A DNA stretch of 64,000 bases. It comes from Xylogone sp. PMI_703. Taxonomy: Eukaryota; Ascomycota; Leotiomycetes. The notes beneath the pieces are model-generated. The model saw nothing but the letters and a program-made list of their open reading frames with translations. It was not told the DNA's origin and did no database searches. Within the stretch, counting starts at the first letter, position 1; each line of letters starts with the position of its first letter. The translations under genes and the position numbers were made by a program. Shown here piece after piece: positions 1 through 11,455 of this stretch. The stretch covers positions 3,286,001 to 3,350,000 of the forward strand of contig JAJTUQ010000006.1 in assembly GCA_021399445.1 (NCBI GenBank), read 5' to 3'.

Positions 1-3000
1 AATTATATCCTCAATTCATCCTAACTGTTGTATGTCGATTCTTAAAATGAATACCGGGAGGGGGGACAGTTTGGGACTTTGAGAATAAAAGCCATCCCAG
101 TATTTTAAGGAAGCCCACTAGGGTCTAGCAGAAGGAGTGGTATTACTATGAATTTGCTCTCACTTATAGTTTGAGACAATACTGAATAAGGAGTTATAAA
201 GCTTGAAAATTTAATTGCAAAATTGGGCGCTAACATAAGGGGAAAGGAGGTCATAGACTGTAATTTCACTGTAGAATAAATCAAAGCCGTTTAGCTGTAT
301 TGAGAATTTTGGAATGTATATATATACTTCTGATGATCCGCGGTTGTCTCGTGGATTCGGAATCGAGAAATGGAAATATCAATTCCCAGATCTCCGCTAT
401 AACCACTAGTGTAATAGAACAAGAACGAATGAAATTTCATCTTTAACGAGAATTATTCGGAGATTAATAAAAAGTTGTGGCAAGGAATACTATTTGATCT
501 ATCTTACTAGACTTAAGGATTAGCGTCAGATCTACGAGCTAGGAACCATACTTTTAGCCACCGGAAGATTAGGAAGTCATGAATAGTAGCCTAATAAATA
601 TTCAGAAATATTCCGATTTCAAGGTAACTTACAAGAGTAACTTGATTCAGAAAATCTATATCTACAGATAAGATTATCAACAGCGATGAATAATGATTAT
701 CCATTGGCATGATTAATATCATAAAATATCCAATGGATGGTTTTATCAAGATAATATTAAGCAAACATTGAAATTAAGCAAGCAAACCTTTTACAGTAGA
801 AAATTGGTGTTTCTAGCTTAACGAACCAATATAGTGCGCTCTAATCTCGAATGGCCTGCTAAATATGGCAAGGTGTATATGCAAATTTGAAGACATCCAG
901 AGAAAATGGTGGCCTCGGAGTTGTCAAGCTAAGTGATAAGTAAAACTTCTTTAGGAAAATCGACAACCAGCTACGATATAATAAATATAAAGTATCAGAT
1001 ATTGATGTGGGAGAGTATGTGTAAGAACTGTTATCTAAAGTCAGGTAAAGTGACCACAGATGACTGTAATGTAATTTATTCTAGATACTTCTAGACACCT
1101 GGTTCGAAGTATTTCGATCACCTTCTGAGTTATGTGTATTTTGAGGATTGAAGGCCACTGTTACAGATTACCGGTTACCACCAATCTTAAGGCTTATAGC
1201 TAACAGCGTGAACTGAAATGCTGAATCCAACAAGCTACAAGTGAGTAAGTACTTTCATACTTGTAGGCCTTCATAGTCATAGGCAATAGGCTGTTGCCTA
1301 GCAATCGACCCGATTCCGATCATAAGTTAAAAATGAGTTTGAAGGTCCATCTTGGCGCATTGATGCCTTGGATATAAAGTATTTGGTTAGTATTATGAAC
1401 TTACGGGATTACCCTAAGATCTATAAAATGAGTGTGTCTGTCCACTGTAGCTAGTTGAGTAGTTCAATTTAACTTATAATTGTAGTCACGTGTACATTCG
1501 AAAGGTGTTAACATAGGACAATATACACTGTTGGAGCTGTTATTGGCTATACTTCGAACAGTATTAGCCTGAATTTCACTCAGGCCTTTCTCCTGGTTTG
1601 TAAGCTTATACAGATTTAAGAATACAATACACTGTAGCTTGTTTCAAAGACAATGGTTACTAACTGCATGAGGTTCCCAAAGGTACCCAACTGGAGCACA
1701 GGACGCACAACCTAGACATTAAGTAGAGTCAATGAAGTGCCAAAGGCTAATATGTTCCTTAGTATAACTTTATATACTTTTGCCTCCAGAACTAATTAGT
1801 GGACAAAAAGTTAGCTCGTACTGTGCACGCCATATCTAAGACTAGATATAAGACCTAAAAGTGAATAAATTCTCACCTACTCCATTGTTCATAAACTTTT
1901 ATATTCGTAATAGCCATAGGCAAGAACTCCTCAAGCTCTGGACTAAACTGAGAGATCGTTCCTCTATTTACTTCCTTTCTGTGGATGAGCAGTAAACGTG
2001 GTGAGATATGGCCTTTGCATCCCATTGTACATCCATAGTTCTCTCCAGCCTATCAGCACAAGTGTTTCAGGGAACCCCTAATGATGAGTCCTTGGGAGTC
2101 CTTGTAATCGCCCCACACTTGTATCGTGATAGCTCTACATATTAGACCATTAATCTGACTCAGCAGCCTGGATAAGCTGACGAAGCGTATGTTATGCAAA
2201 GCTTTTATTGTTTAGAAGTCCCATTACAGAAAGTGGAAAGCTGGACCATCATCACATCACGTAATATTGCAGGGGTCATTTACGTGTACCTTAGGGTAAA
2301 AAGTGTCAGCTCCTGAGGAGACTCCCGACACTCCGGCCGCTTACCGTAGATATTTGACCGAAGATGCCGTGCAATATTTCAGGTCTGGAGGGAGTACCCA
2401 TCCGTAAGCTATCCGAAGTTTAATCTGTGAGCCGCACTAGGTCGGATCACCCATGTCTGTGCGAACACGCAGATAGCTAGAGCCCCAGGTCATGTGATGT
2501 CGCTAACATGCACTCCGAAGTATGTGTCATGCAGCACTTACTGTCTGACTAATAAGCGCAGCACTAACCGACGGGTGCGCCCGCGGACAGTCCCATGAGT
2601 ATGTTCGTCGTATCACCTTATTTAGCCATTTCTACCAAGCAAAGTGGTTAAGATTTCGGAGTTATCTGTACAAGCTTTTGCAGATGCTTAGAGTAAGCGT
2701 CGTTTATACGCGAAAGATGTCAGATTCTACGTCTAGCCTCTTCCTTCCCAGTAAGCTTTTCAGGGGTAATTGTGATCGTTGGTACTCTCTTGTACCCTGG
2801 TATAGCCGACTATCCTATCACCGTCACGCCCGTTATCTCACGCGCGTAATAGTTATGACCTTCTGAATAGTTCTATACATCATGCGCTCTTACTGTAGTA
2901 CGTTTAGGTGCGAACATAGGTGGACCCGTTCTTGGGAGCTTCGAGCCGTTGTACCCGTCCGATTCTCCGAGACTGCGGGGACTCCTGTAATAACCCACCT

Positions 3001-3383
3001 AAACTGGCGTAGAAGACTCGTTTCGACTGCGTTGTTGAGTTGAGGCAAGACGTTGACGGCACAAGTGATCTGCTCCTGCCTATATTTGTAGGTACATATT
3101 TTGCCCAATAAGGTCGTTCTTTGACGGGGCTTAAACTGTATTGGATGGATTACGCCAACTGGTACCTGCAGACCAGGCCTTGCTTGTCGGTAATCGCTGA
3201 GAAGTAGCACTGGGCACGGATTAGGAGAGTGTGTAGAGGTATAATGTCATCTTAGATAAGGTAAATATAGCTAGTATTTGAATTGAGAAAGTCAGAGATA
3301 TTGGACCCAGAAGCACAGCAACCTAAACACTCCCGAGAAATTCACAAATCGTAGCTACTACCCTAACAGAATTTCGCATCCTA
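1..3383. other. AT-rich gene-free stretch
   Basis: No reading frame here shows a recognisable domain, signal peptide or consistent exon series. The first 2.5 kb are visibly AT-rich with scattered stops in all frames, as in RIP-mutated or decayed repeat DNA of ascomycetes. Short open frames at 2678-2866 and 2890-3210 have no protein-like composition. No terminal repeats or long internal repeats were seen by eye. Confidence 0.6.
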
Positions 3384-4521
3384 TTAGGCCGCTTTCCCGC
3401 TAGTCCAGTCAAAACTTGAAGCTTTGTTCGTATTTGTTGTCACTGTTCCTCAAATTATCTTAGCATACACCTCAAGTGTACATTTCTTCTCAACGGGGTG
3501 GTCGACTTACGCATAGCCCATATAGCATAACTGTCAGCATTGAGCCTAGGACTGCCGAAATTGCCGTTAACTAATGTCTGCGCCCTCGTCCAGCCGTATG
3601 CACCTTTGCCGTTGGCTACAACGATGTCTGTTGCGCCATTTACATGGTTAGTAAGTCGATTACAGAGAATGGAGTCGCTTTCTGGAATGCCATTTACCCG
3701 TGATATCTTTGTTGACTGCATGAGCCAATTCATGAACGACCGTCTTTGCCTTGACAGTGACTTGGAAATCCACATAGCGGCCTACGCTTGCATCTCCAAT
3801 CGAGTTTGTTGAAGCGATTTTGTTGAACCACTCATCACAGAAGACGATGTGTACTCCATTTTGAAAAGTTCCCCCCGGCTGGTACGAAGCTGCGGCATAG
3901 CGTTTGTCGCCCTGGTATGTTGTTTGTAAGATAGATGTATATGCACTGTTATCGGGAAGTTAGAAAAACATGTTAAGAACCACGGTTGGGTGATATTACT
4001 TTGTATGCCCATCGCACGTAGCAGAGGTCGCTTTCTTATGACCTCTCTCTATAGCTTCATTTTTCCAAGTATTGCCGCAGTGAAGGACAACCACGTTAGT
4101 GTCAGTTTGAGATATTTTCATGTCGTTGAAGGTCGCTATAAAAGTCCCACCAATTAGCCTTGCAAGGAACGCAATCATTGAGTATGGGCTTACTCTGTAG
4201 CATGGGACCTGCTCCTTTGTTCCATAGACGTCGATATACCCGAGCTCGGGCATCCGTCGAGGTTTCAAGCCCATCTGTGCCGATAGATGCTATAGTGGCT
4301 ATTGCATCGTTGATAATGGAGCTTGCTGCTTGGACTTCTGTCGTGAGTGTGTTTGATTGAGCGGTGTCACAATCCACCGCAAATGTTGTCTTTTGAGTAA
4401 TGGGGTCCCAATGATCAACTTCAGAAGAGATAGCCAAAGCTATAGCACTGACCTCCGCCGACAAAGCCAGCAAAGCAAAGAAGCCAACGAAATACAACTT
4501 AGAGGGTATCATTATAAGCAT
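3384..4521 (-). CDS. secreted M35-like (deuterolysin-type) zinc metallopeptidase
   Basis: Five exons are inferred: 4521-4194, 4135-4000, 3945-3698, 3627-3511 and 3442-3384. They are joined by GT..AG introns of 58, 54, 70 and 68 nt, several with CTAAC-like branch sites, and sum to 295 codons plus stop. The start ATG is followed by a hydrophobic signal peptide (about residues 1-26). The joined frame contains VVHELAHAVN, the HExxH zinc motif, preceded by the Cys-containing block IVFCDEWF and followed by GAYGW and NADSYAIWA. That order is the M35 pattern (HExxH, then an Asp/YG block, then NADSYA). The usual GTxDxxYG is altered: the likely third zinc ligand is the Asp of TDIVVANG, further from YG than normal, so activity is inferred. 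It probably cleaves protein outside the cell. A related M35-like domain sits at the C-terminus of the chitinase at 20190-24488. Confidence 0.85.
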
Positions 4522-5378
4522 GGTATTCCTCGCGGAAGGTGCTTGAGCGAAGATGATTGACGCGATGAATGTGCTTTAAGTGATCACTTCATACGGATGG
4601 AAACGCTACATATATCGAGTGCAGCCAAAGAACTAAGAGTGTACTCGAATGGGCTTCTGTGAGTCTAACCGTGGTAGTTATATTAAGTAGTAATACTATG
4701 TTGGCAGTTTGTCATGACTGCAGCCGGACATACAAATTAGCGCATGGCACGGCAGGACGGTACCATTATAATTCAACTCACTCTCAATTATTGCCTTATA
4801 GTCTGGACCTTCCCCACCGGGCATATTACGTGCCTGTCAATATCCTATCCTCCATCTACTAATCATACTAATACACCTACCAGGATAGTGAGCGGTAGAG
4901 GTAGCCCATCAGCACTAGCGAACAGCTTCCTTATCTACCTCCACTTCGTTTGAAAACCGGACTCCGTAGTATTATGACCATAGATATTGAGCCAGGTTCA
5001 ATTGCTAACAAAAGCGACGCTAGTATGAATGTGGACCATTTTTCTCAGTCATACGATACAGTTTCTGTACATCCGATATTCATAAGCCCCTCTATGTTGA
5101 GTGCTTTAGAAGTACGCTTACGTGGGTTCTACATATTGCTCTATGATCGTGAAATATTGGATGAGTAATAGTCAAGTCTAGCTCATATACTCAACGCTTT
5201 TGTATAAGTAGTACAAATTTGTCTGATTTTTAGCTACTAAAAACTTGATTGTTTTTCTAAGACTGTCATCAGGCACCGTCCAGCGGCCCATATCTGGACA
5301 CTAGAGGACTCCTTCGGTTCTGTCGTCTCAAATTGTTTCTTGATCCTGAGAAGGGATCCAAGGCATACTATCAAGGCG
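4522..5378. other. divergent intergenic region between peptidase and glucanase genes
   Basis: This 0.86 kb segment separates the start of the M35-like gene (-) from the start of the GH55 gene (+), so it should hold both promoters. Small open frames at 4659-4862, 4744-4953 and 4950-5168 lack domains and are taken as chance. No clear operator repeat was seen. Confidence 0.5.
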
Positions 5379-8300
5379 ATGGGCCCTCGATATCACAGGT
5401 ACTTCTTGTACCTTACGGCCTTTGCCTACGCCGTCGTCGGCGGGACGGCAAGCCAAAATGGCTCTTTCACTATTCGAAAGCCTGTGCTTCCTCCAGCGTA
5501 CATGGTAGACAACACAGATAATTTCTTCGGTGTGGCACCAGATAAGGGCCTCGAGCCTGCTGGGGTCACTGGGAAAATCACCACACCAAAGGCCGCTCTC
5601 CCAAACCTCAATGCTAGGGCATCTTCGTACTGGTACCCGGGTATGACACATGGCAAGGTAAGAATCCGATACCATCTGTCTTAGAGAGCTACATTTCTTT
5701 TCATTACCTCTAATACCAAAGCCATAGTCCCCCCTTGCCGCTTCCGATTATCAGGTCTATCGAAATGTTATGGATTTTGGTGCCAAAGGAGACGGCGTTA
5801 CGGACGATACTGAAGCCATCAATAACGCAGCATCCTCTGGAAACCGATGCGGCCTAGGATGTGGCTCAACAACTATCTCAGCTGCTGTTGTCTATTTTCC
5901 TCCGGGAACGTACTTGATAAGCTCCCCTATTATTCAGTATTATTACACCCAGTTTGTCGGTGACCCCACAAGTCTACCGACAATCAAAGGAATGAGTACA
6001 TTCTCTGGAATTGCCCTGATTGATACAGATGTCTATATCCCTGGCGGGAACGGCTCTGAGTGGTTCGTCAACCAGAACCAGTTTTATCGTCAGATTCGTA
6101 ACTTCAATTTTGATTTAACCGCGATGCCAAATCAAAACCAGCAAGGAGATCAGACTTTCGTACCAACTGGTATTCACTGGCAAGTTGCACAGTCAACATC
6201 GCTGCAAAATCTGCACTTCACGATGCCTCAGGGAGATGGGACTACCGCTGTAGGTGTCTTTACTGAGAACGGTTCTGGTAATTATACAACCATTATTTTC
6301 TTGTTACGGATAAAGGGTACTAACATGCGATTTAGGTGGATTTATGAGTGATCTCACCTTCCAGGGGGGAAATATTGGCATGAGGGTTGGCAGCCAACAG
6401 TTTACCGCCCGGGACATTACTTTTATCAACCCTGCTATTGCTGTGTCTATGATATGGTGAGTTGTCCTGATGCGCCCACCTTTTGAATAATCTGTGGTAG
6501 CAATGAACACTAACAAAGCACATATAGGGATTGGGGCTGGACGTGGAAGAATATTGAGGTGCAGGCAGCATTTATTGCATTTCAACTCACCAATTTTGGC
6601 GGTATCGGCAATCAAGGCACTGGCAGCTTGACTATTATGGACTCCCACTTTATCGACGTACCCTTTGGGATTCCCTTTTCATCAAACTTCACTCCATCCA
6701 TTGTAATAGATAATCTCCTAGTAGAGGGGAATTCACCACAGATTGTTTTCAAAGATGGCACTACCGATAACCTGCTTGATGGCACCAGCGGTGGCTCGAT
6801 TACCATTAACTCATGGGCTACAGGCCACCGATATACTTCACCCAGTGATGTCGGCGCCCAGGTGACAGGAGATATCACTCCAGCTCCCAATAAGCCGTCA
6901 TCCCTTCTGGATGGCAACGGAAACTGGTTCGTACGGTCTAAGCCCCAATACGAAGATATGGATGCGTCCCAATTCCTCAACGTGCTAGATCACGGTGTCA
7001 CGGGCGATGGCTCAACTGATGACGGACCTGCTTTGAATAGCCTGCTTTCCCAATGTGTTAGTAGTATCTGTTTCATCCCGTTCGGCATATACCAAACCTC
7101 TGTCACGCTCGAGGTCCCTGTTGGGGCTAGGATTGTAGGAGAGGCCTGGCCTCAACTCGTTGGCGTCGGTGATCTCTTCAGTGACTCCAGCAACCCTGCA
7201 CCTGTTGTACGTGTAGGCCAAGCTGGTCAGAGTGGCATAGTGGAAATCTCTGATGTTCTCTTTTCGACAGCGCAAACAACACCAGGAGCGGTAGTGGTAG
7301 AGTGGAATATCCATGAATCATCTCAGGGTTCAGCAGCTATGTGGGACTCTCACTTCCGGCTGGGAGGTGCATTCAACACGGGCATTACGGGGGGTAACTG
7401 CGCCGCATCTGGTGTAGTGAGCCCAACGTGCGTGGCAGCATCACTGCTGCTTCATGTAACACCACAAGCATCGGGCTACTTTGAGAACTGCTGGCTTTGG
7501 ACAGCGGACCACTATCTAGACGATGTCTCACAAGTTCAGATCAACTCCATCACCGGCCGCGGCCTCCTCATTGACAAGTCTCAAGGGCCAAGCTGGTTCT
7601 GGGGCGGCGCCGTTGAACACTCAGTGCTTTATGAGTATAACATTCAAGGAGCATCAAATGTCCTCTTCGCACACATGCAAACAGAAACGCCATACTTTCA
7701 GCCTGCAATTCCGGCCAACAGTGTCTTCCCATCCAACTTCGAAGGTGATCCAGACTTTGCAGACTGTAGCAGCAGTGACCCAACTTGCACCATGGCCTGG
7801 GCCCTCTATATTGCCAACTCAACGAACGTCTTTGTCTACGGCGGTGGCTTCTACTCCTTCTTTGATACATACAGTCAGGCATGTGTCGGCACGGAGAATT
7901 GTCAGAAGAGCCTGATACGAACTGACTTCAGCCAAGGCATATGGCTATTCGACATCTTTACAAAGGGGAGCCAGGTTCCTATAGCACCCCTGGGTCAAGT
8001 GCAAAACGTGCAGCAGCCGGATGTTCAAAACGGCTTCACCACGGAGATTAGTGTCTGGATTCCCCTGGCCGAAACCGGAGCTGACCTTGGAGGCATCGTG
8101 ACACGGCCAGATGCACAAAGCCCGGACGGCGTTGGTCTACTTCCACAGCTCAGCGACGCATGCGGGAATGTCACCAATGGCGGTACGCTAGTTCTAACTC
8201 CTGCTTGCATCCAAGCAATCAATAACTTGCCCATCTCGACGGAAGGCAACACCGACCAGCCATCGGGCACATGCCAAGAGCAATGTTCGCTCCTCCGTAT

Positions 8301-9153
8301 CATCACAGGCACCTGCTGCGGTACAAATGGCACTATTGGGTTTGGCGTCGACATCCCTCCTAACCCAGACTTTGACATCCCAGTCATTCTGCCACCGGGT
8401 GTCATTCCTCCTGCTAATATTGACCTACCAGAGCCTGATGATGAGGGAAATCCATCAACTGAGACAATAACGTCAAATATACCCATTCCGACACCTATAA
8501 TTATCCCCCCAGGAGCATTCAACATGGGTGGCACCACGCCATTGGTAATTCCTCCCGGCTCGCCGCTTGGTGAGGATGATGGGGAAGAAGAAGAAGGCTT
8601 CCAGGACGTCAACATCGTTACAGAGTTTGACATAAATGATGATAATGACCAGCTTGGTGATCCACAGCCAGGAGGGCCCTTTGATCCGACAGGCGGTTCA
8701 CCTCCTCCTCCACCTACTTCAACACAACCGCCGCCGCCGCCACCACCCACCACGACGCCTTCAGAAGGACGTTACATACTTATTCAAACCAAAACACAGG
8801 ACCTAAGGGTGGGTGCAGAGTATTTCTGGGTAGTATTTGGCCAGGCAGATGGAACGGATGTTATTCCTTGTTGCGATACCCCATTCTCCTCCCAGCAGTT
8901 CACACCGGCAAATATCAACAATCTACAGTTCCCAGCCATTACCTTGTCATTCAATCTTCCAACTCACAATGGGTGCTCGTATATACCAAATACATCCGGT
9001 TCGTCGCCTCAGCCTGGCGTGCTCTCATGTCCAGACTTTCATAATACGCTTCCTTGCAGTGATGCAACCAGCGATAACAAAGAGGATTGCCATGGTATTG
9101 GTAGTTGTGCAGCAGCTACTCTATATACCCCATTTGTAAGCTGTGAATATTAG
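5379..9153 (+). CDS. GH55 exo-beta-1,3-glucanase with long proline-rich, Cys-rich C-terminal extension
   Basis: Four exons are inferred: 5379-5657, 5755-6277, 6336-6456 and 6528-9153. Introns are 97, 58 and 71 nt, all junctions keep phase, and the product is 1182 aa. The first ATG at 5379 opens a signal peptide; an upstream in-frame TTG is not a start. Two pectate-lyase-fold halves typical of GH55 are visible: FGAKGDGVTDDT near residue 100 and DHGVTGDGSTDD near 460, plus GGNIGM and WDWGWTWKN around the exon 3/4 join. GH55 enzymes release glucose or short oligomers from beta-1,3-glucan in walls. Family members usually end near 750-800 aa. This one continues through an acidic/Pro-rich linker (poly-Pro at about 1032-1052) into a ~130-residue Cys-rich domain that I do not recognise and that may bind or anchor the enzyme. 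Confidence 0.92.
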
Positions 9154-9711
9154 AAAATTATAAGCTATGTTTGATCTTCGCAGTGTATGCATGCAGTGTT
9201 CAGCTCCATCTATATATATTACGATTTATGCCAACATGTTGATGACTTTACAAGTCTAATAAAAATAATACTTTACAAATATTTGGGGTGTAATGCTGCT
9301 TAGTATCCTCTGTAATCTCATATCATTCACAAAAGATTGATCGTTATATTATACCTTCTACAGATCATAGCGAGCACAACAGTAGTGCAAGTCTAAAGAG
9401 CAAGGCACAAAGCCATAAACGAAAGACACACACGCGCATGACCAACGTTGGTATTCAGGATAAAATAAAAAACGAGTCACTTTCCCTTCGGTAGATAATG
9501 GGAATAGATCGGTTATCATATCATAACTGCTATTATCACTGCATGTGAGATTGGGGTGGAATTACTTGAAATGTCATCTCTCCCTGCCCTAGCGATAACT
9601 AGCCTGTTTTTATTCAATTGAAACTGAAGTTTTCTTGAAAAGCTACTATCTTCAATTCATAATAGAATAACTCGATTTGATTGTGATTCTAGTATATGTA
9701 AATAGCCTCAG
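9154..9711. other. convergent intergenic region (3' ends)
   Basis: This spans the 3' ends of the GH55 gene (+) and the alpha/beta-hydrolase gene (-). It is AT-rich, with AATAAA-like strings suited to polyadenylation on either strand. No gene seen. Confidence 0.5.
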
Positions 9712-10638
9712 CTAGTCGCTCTCCTTTGCTATCTTTTCCAACATATCCGTGGCAAGTTTATAAGCTTCGTCCTTAGCTTTAACGAGATACTCATCCTTGG
9801 CTCTTTTGTCAAAGGCATGGCCACACCCTTCCATCCTCTTGATCACCACATTCCTACCATCAGCCTGGCCTTCCACCTTAGCTTTCTCGGCCAATTCCTC
9901 CGCCTCCAGTGCCGAGCTATCGAGCTCCCCAGTCACGATGAGCATATCGGCCGGGTAACTCGACACATCAGCATAAGCTGGTGAGATGCGGGGATCCCGA
10001 GGATCCATGTCTCCTATATATGCCCTTCGGAAGATTTTGGTCCAGAACGTACTGCGCGGCTTCGCGCCCGCCGCGGGAGATTTCCTCAAGCTTGGGTCAC
10101 TGGCGAGGTCCGTCGCGGGGTAGAATGCAGTTACGGACCGTACAGTGCCCGGGGGGAATAGTGTTGGAGCGACGAGCGCAAGAGTGCCGCCCGCTGAGAA
10201 TCCAGACACGGACAGTTGGGAGGCGCTGTACTCCTCTGGACGTGCCAAAACATACTTCATAGCATCCTCAACATCATGGACCGACGCGGGGAATGGGTTC
10301 TCTGGTCCTAGACGATAGTCGACATCGAGCACAACGTGGTTGGTAGTGGTAGCAACTTGCCGACAGAAGTTATCATCCAGGCCATGCAAAGGGAGAGCAA
10401 AGCCGGAGCCGTAGAAATTGATCAAGGTTGGGTGTTGGCTTTTGCCTCTGTTGCCTTCCGTGCTAGGTAGATATACATGGGCTTTAATAGCACGGTGTTT
10501 GTCACGAGATGGGATCCATAGCACCGAGTCAGGTCTAGGTTGGAGACCAAACCCGAAGAGTTTTATAACAAGCCGGGGAAGGGAGATGAGAAGTTTGAGG
10601 CGCAGGTAGCGCAGGAATGCAAAGAGGCCGGATACCAT
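9712..10638 (-). CDS. alpha/beta-hydrolase (HSL/GDXG esterase-lipase family)
   Basis: This is a single-exon gene of 308 aa from the in-frame ATG at 10638; the frame is open upstream but only to a TTG. A hydrophobic N-terminal segment (residues about 1-30, FLRYLRLKLLISLPRLVIKL) suggests a membrane anchor. The catalytic triad is visible: Ser in GFSAGG, Asp in VTGELDSS and His in GCGHAFD, in the order of hormone-sensitive-lipase-like carboxylesterases. The family's HGGG oxyanion motif appears as NFYGSGF, so the His is replaced by Tyr. DVDYRLGPENPFPASVHD is the conserved block after it. The likely role is hydrolysis of a small ester or acyl substrate; the natural substrate cannot be told. It lies on the same strand as, and downstream of, the oxoprolinase gene, 0.8 kb away. 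Confidence 0.9.
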   Translation of the reverse strand: MVSGLFAFLRYLRLKLLISLPRLVIKLFGFGLQPRPDSVLWIPSRDKHRAIKAHVYLPSTEGNRGKSQHPTLINFYGSGFALPLHGLDDNFCRQVATTTNHVVLDVDYRLGPENPFPASVHDVEDAMKYVLARPEEYSASQLSVSGFSAGGTLALVAPTLFPPGTVRSVTAFYPATDLASDPSLRKSPAAGAKPRSTFWTKIFRRAYIGDMDPRDPRISPAYADVSSYPADMLIVTGELDSSALEAEELAEKAKVEGQADGRNVVIKRMEGCGHAFDKRAKDEYLVKAKDEAYKLATDMLEKIAKESD

Positions 10639-11455
10639 GGAGAAGGTCGTGACTGCTAAGCTAGGATAGACGCAGGTGGTATTGGTTGTGCCATGCAAAT
10701 TCTGAGAAAAAGGGAAAGCAGGGAAAAATTGAGAATAGAGGACGATGTTCTGGAATATCTATGTTGCAACTAATGCAGGTCGTCGGAAGGTATGTGCCAA
10801 GGTTGCCTCCGTAGGGGACCGATCGATCATCCAAAAGTGGACCAGATCTATTAGCTGAATGTAAACAATCTCAGACTACCAACATCAGAGCATTCCAACT
10901 TTCCAGGTACTCCACTGATGGTTTGAAATTATGGCACTTGTTAATCAATAATCTTGCTGATCACAATTCTATCTTCTAGCCAGCAGTAGCCAGGAAAGAC
11001 GGTAATACAATCTTTTATCTCTGTAATAAAAGTACGTAGTTTTAACGGACCAAATATACTCCGTCTGACGTCCATGCGGTACTTCATACTGCGCCCGTCA
11101 CTTAAAATGATTTTGGATTTGTAGGATTGATTTTTAGCGTGTTTACTGGGCCTCGTTATTGTTCAAATAGTGCACAACAGTACTGCCAGTGAGTATTTAC
11201 CATGAGTTATTTAGATTCATCCACGGAGTTGTTCCAGGCGGCTATCATAGCTGATGGAGTGAGTGGATGTTTCAGCTTTAGGACACCTTCTACAAAACAG
11301 AAAATTCTTTCAAAGAAATAATTTACAACTCTGAAAGCGACTAGAGTATATTATAATGATATCTTTTGTAAATCATTCAAAAACCAGCTTCATAAGTTAT
11401 TATGCATCCACATTTCCAAGCTTCACTAACAAACAAGAGAAAATTGTTACGAATA
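10639..11455. other. intergenic region, promoter side of the hydrolase gene
   Basis: This lies between the 3' end of the oxoprolinase gene and the start of the alpha/beta-hydrolase gene, both on the minus strand. I see no coding signal and no CGG-N9-CCG copy of the type found at 15571-15778. Confidence 0.5.

Noticed and set aside
2678..3210. Short frames in the left gene-free region
   Set aside because: Composition is not protein-like and no motif is present on either strand.
8025..8753. Long minus-strand open frame (242 codons) rich in Gly and Pro
   Set aside because: It is the complement of the Pro-rich part of the GH55 gene; composition is explained by that repeat-like coding sequence.
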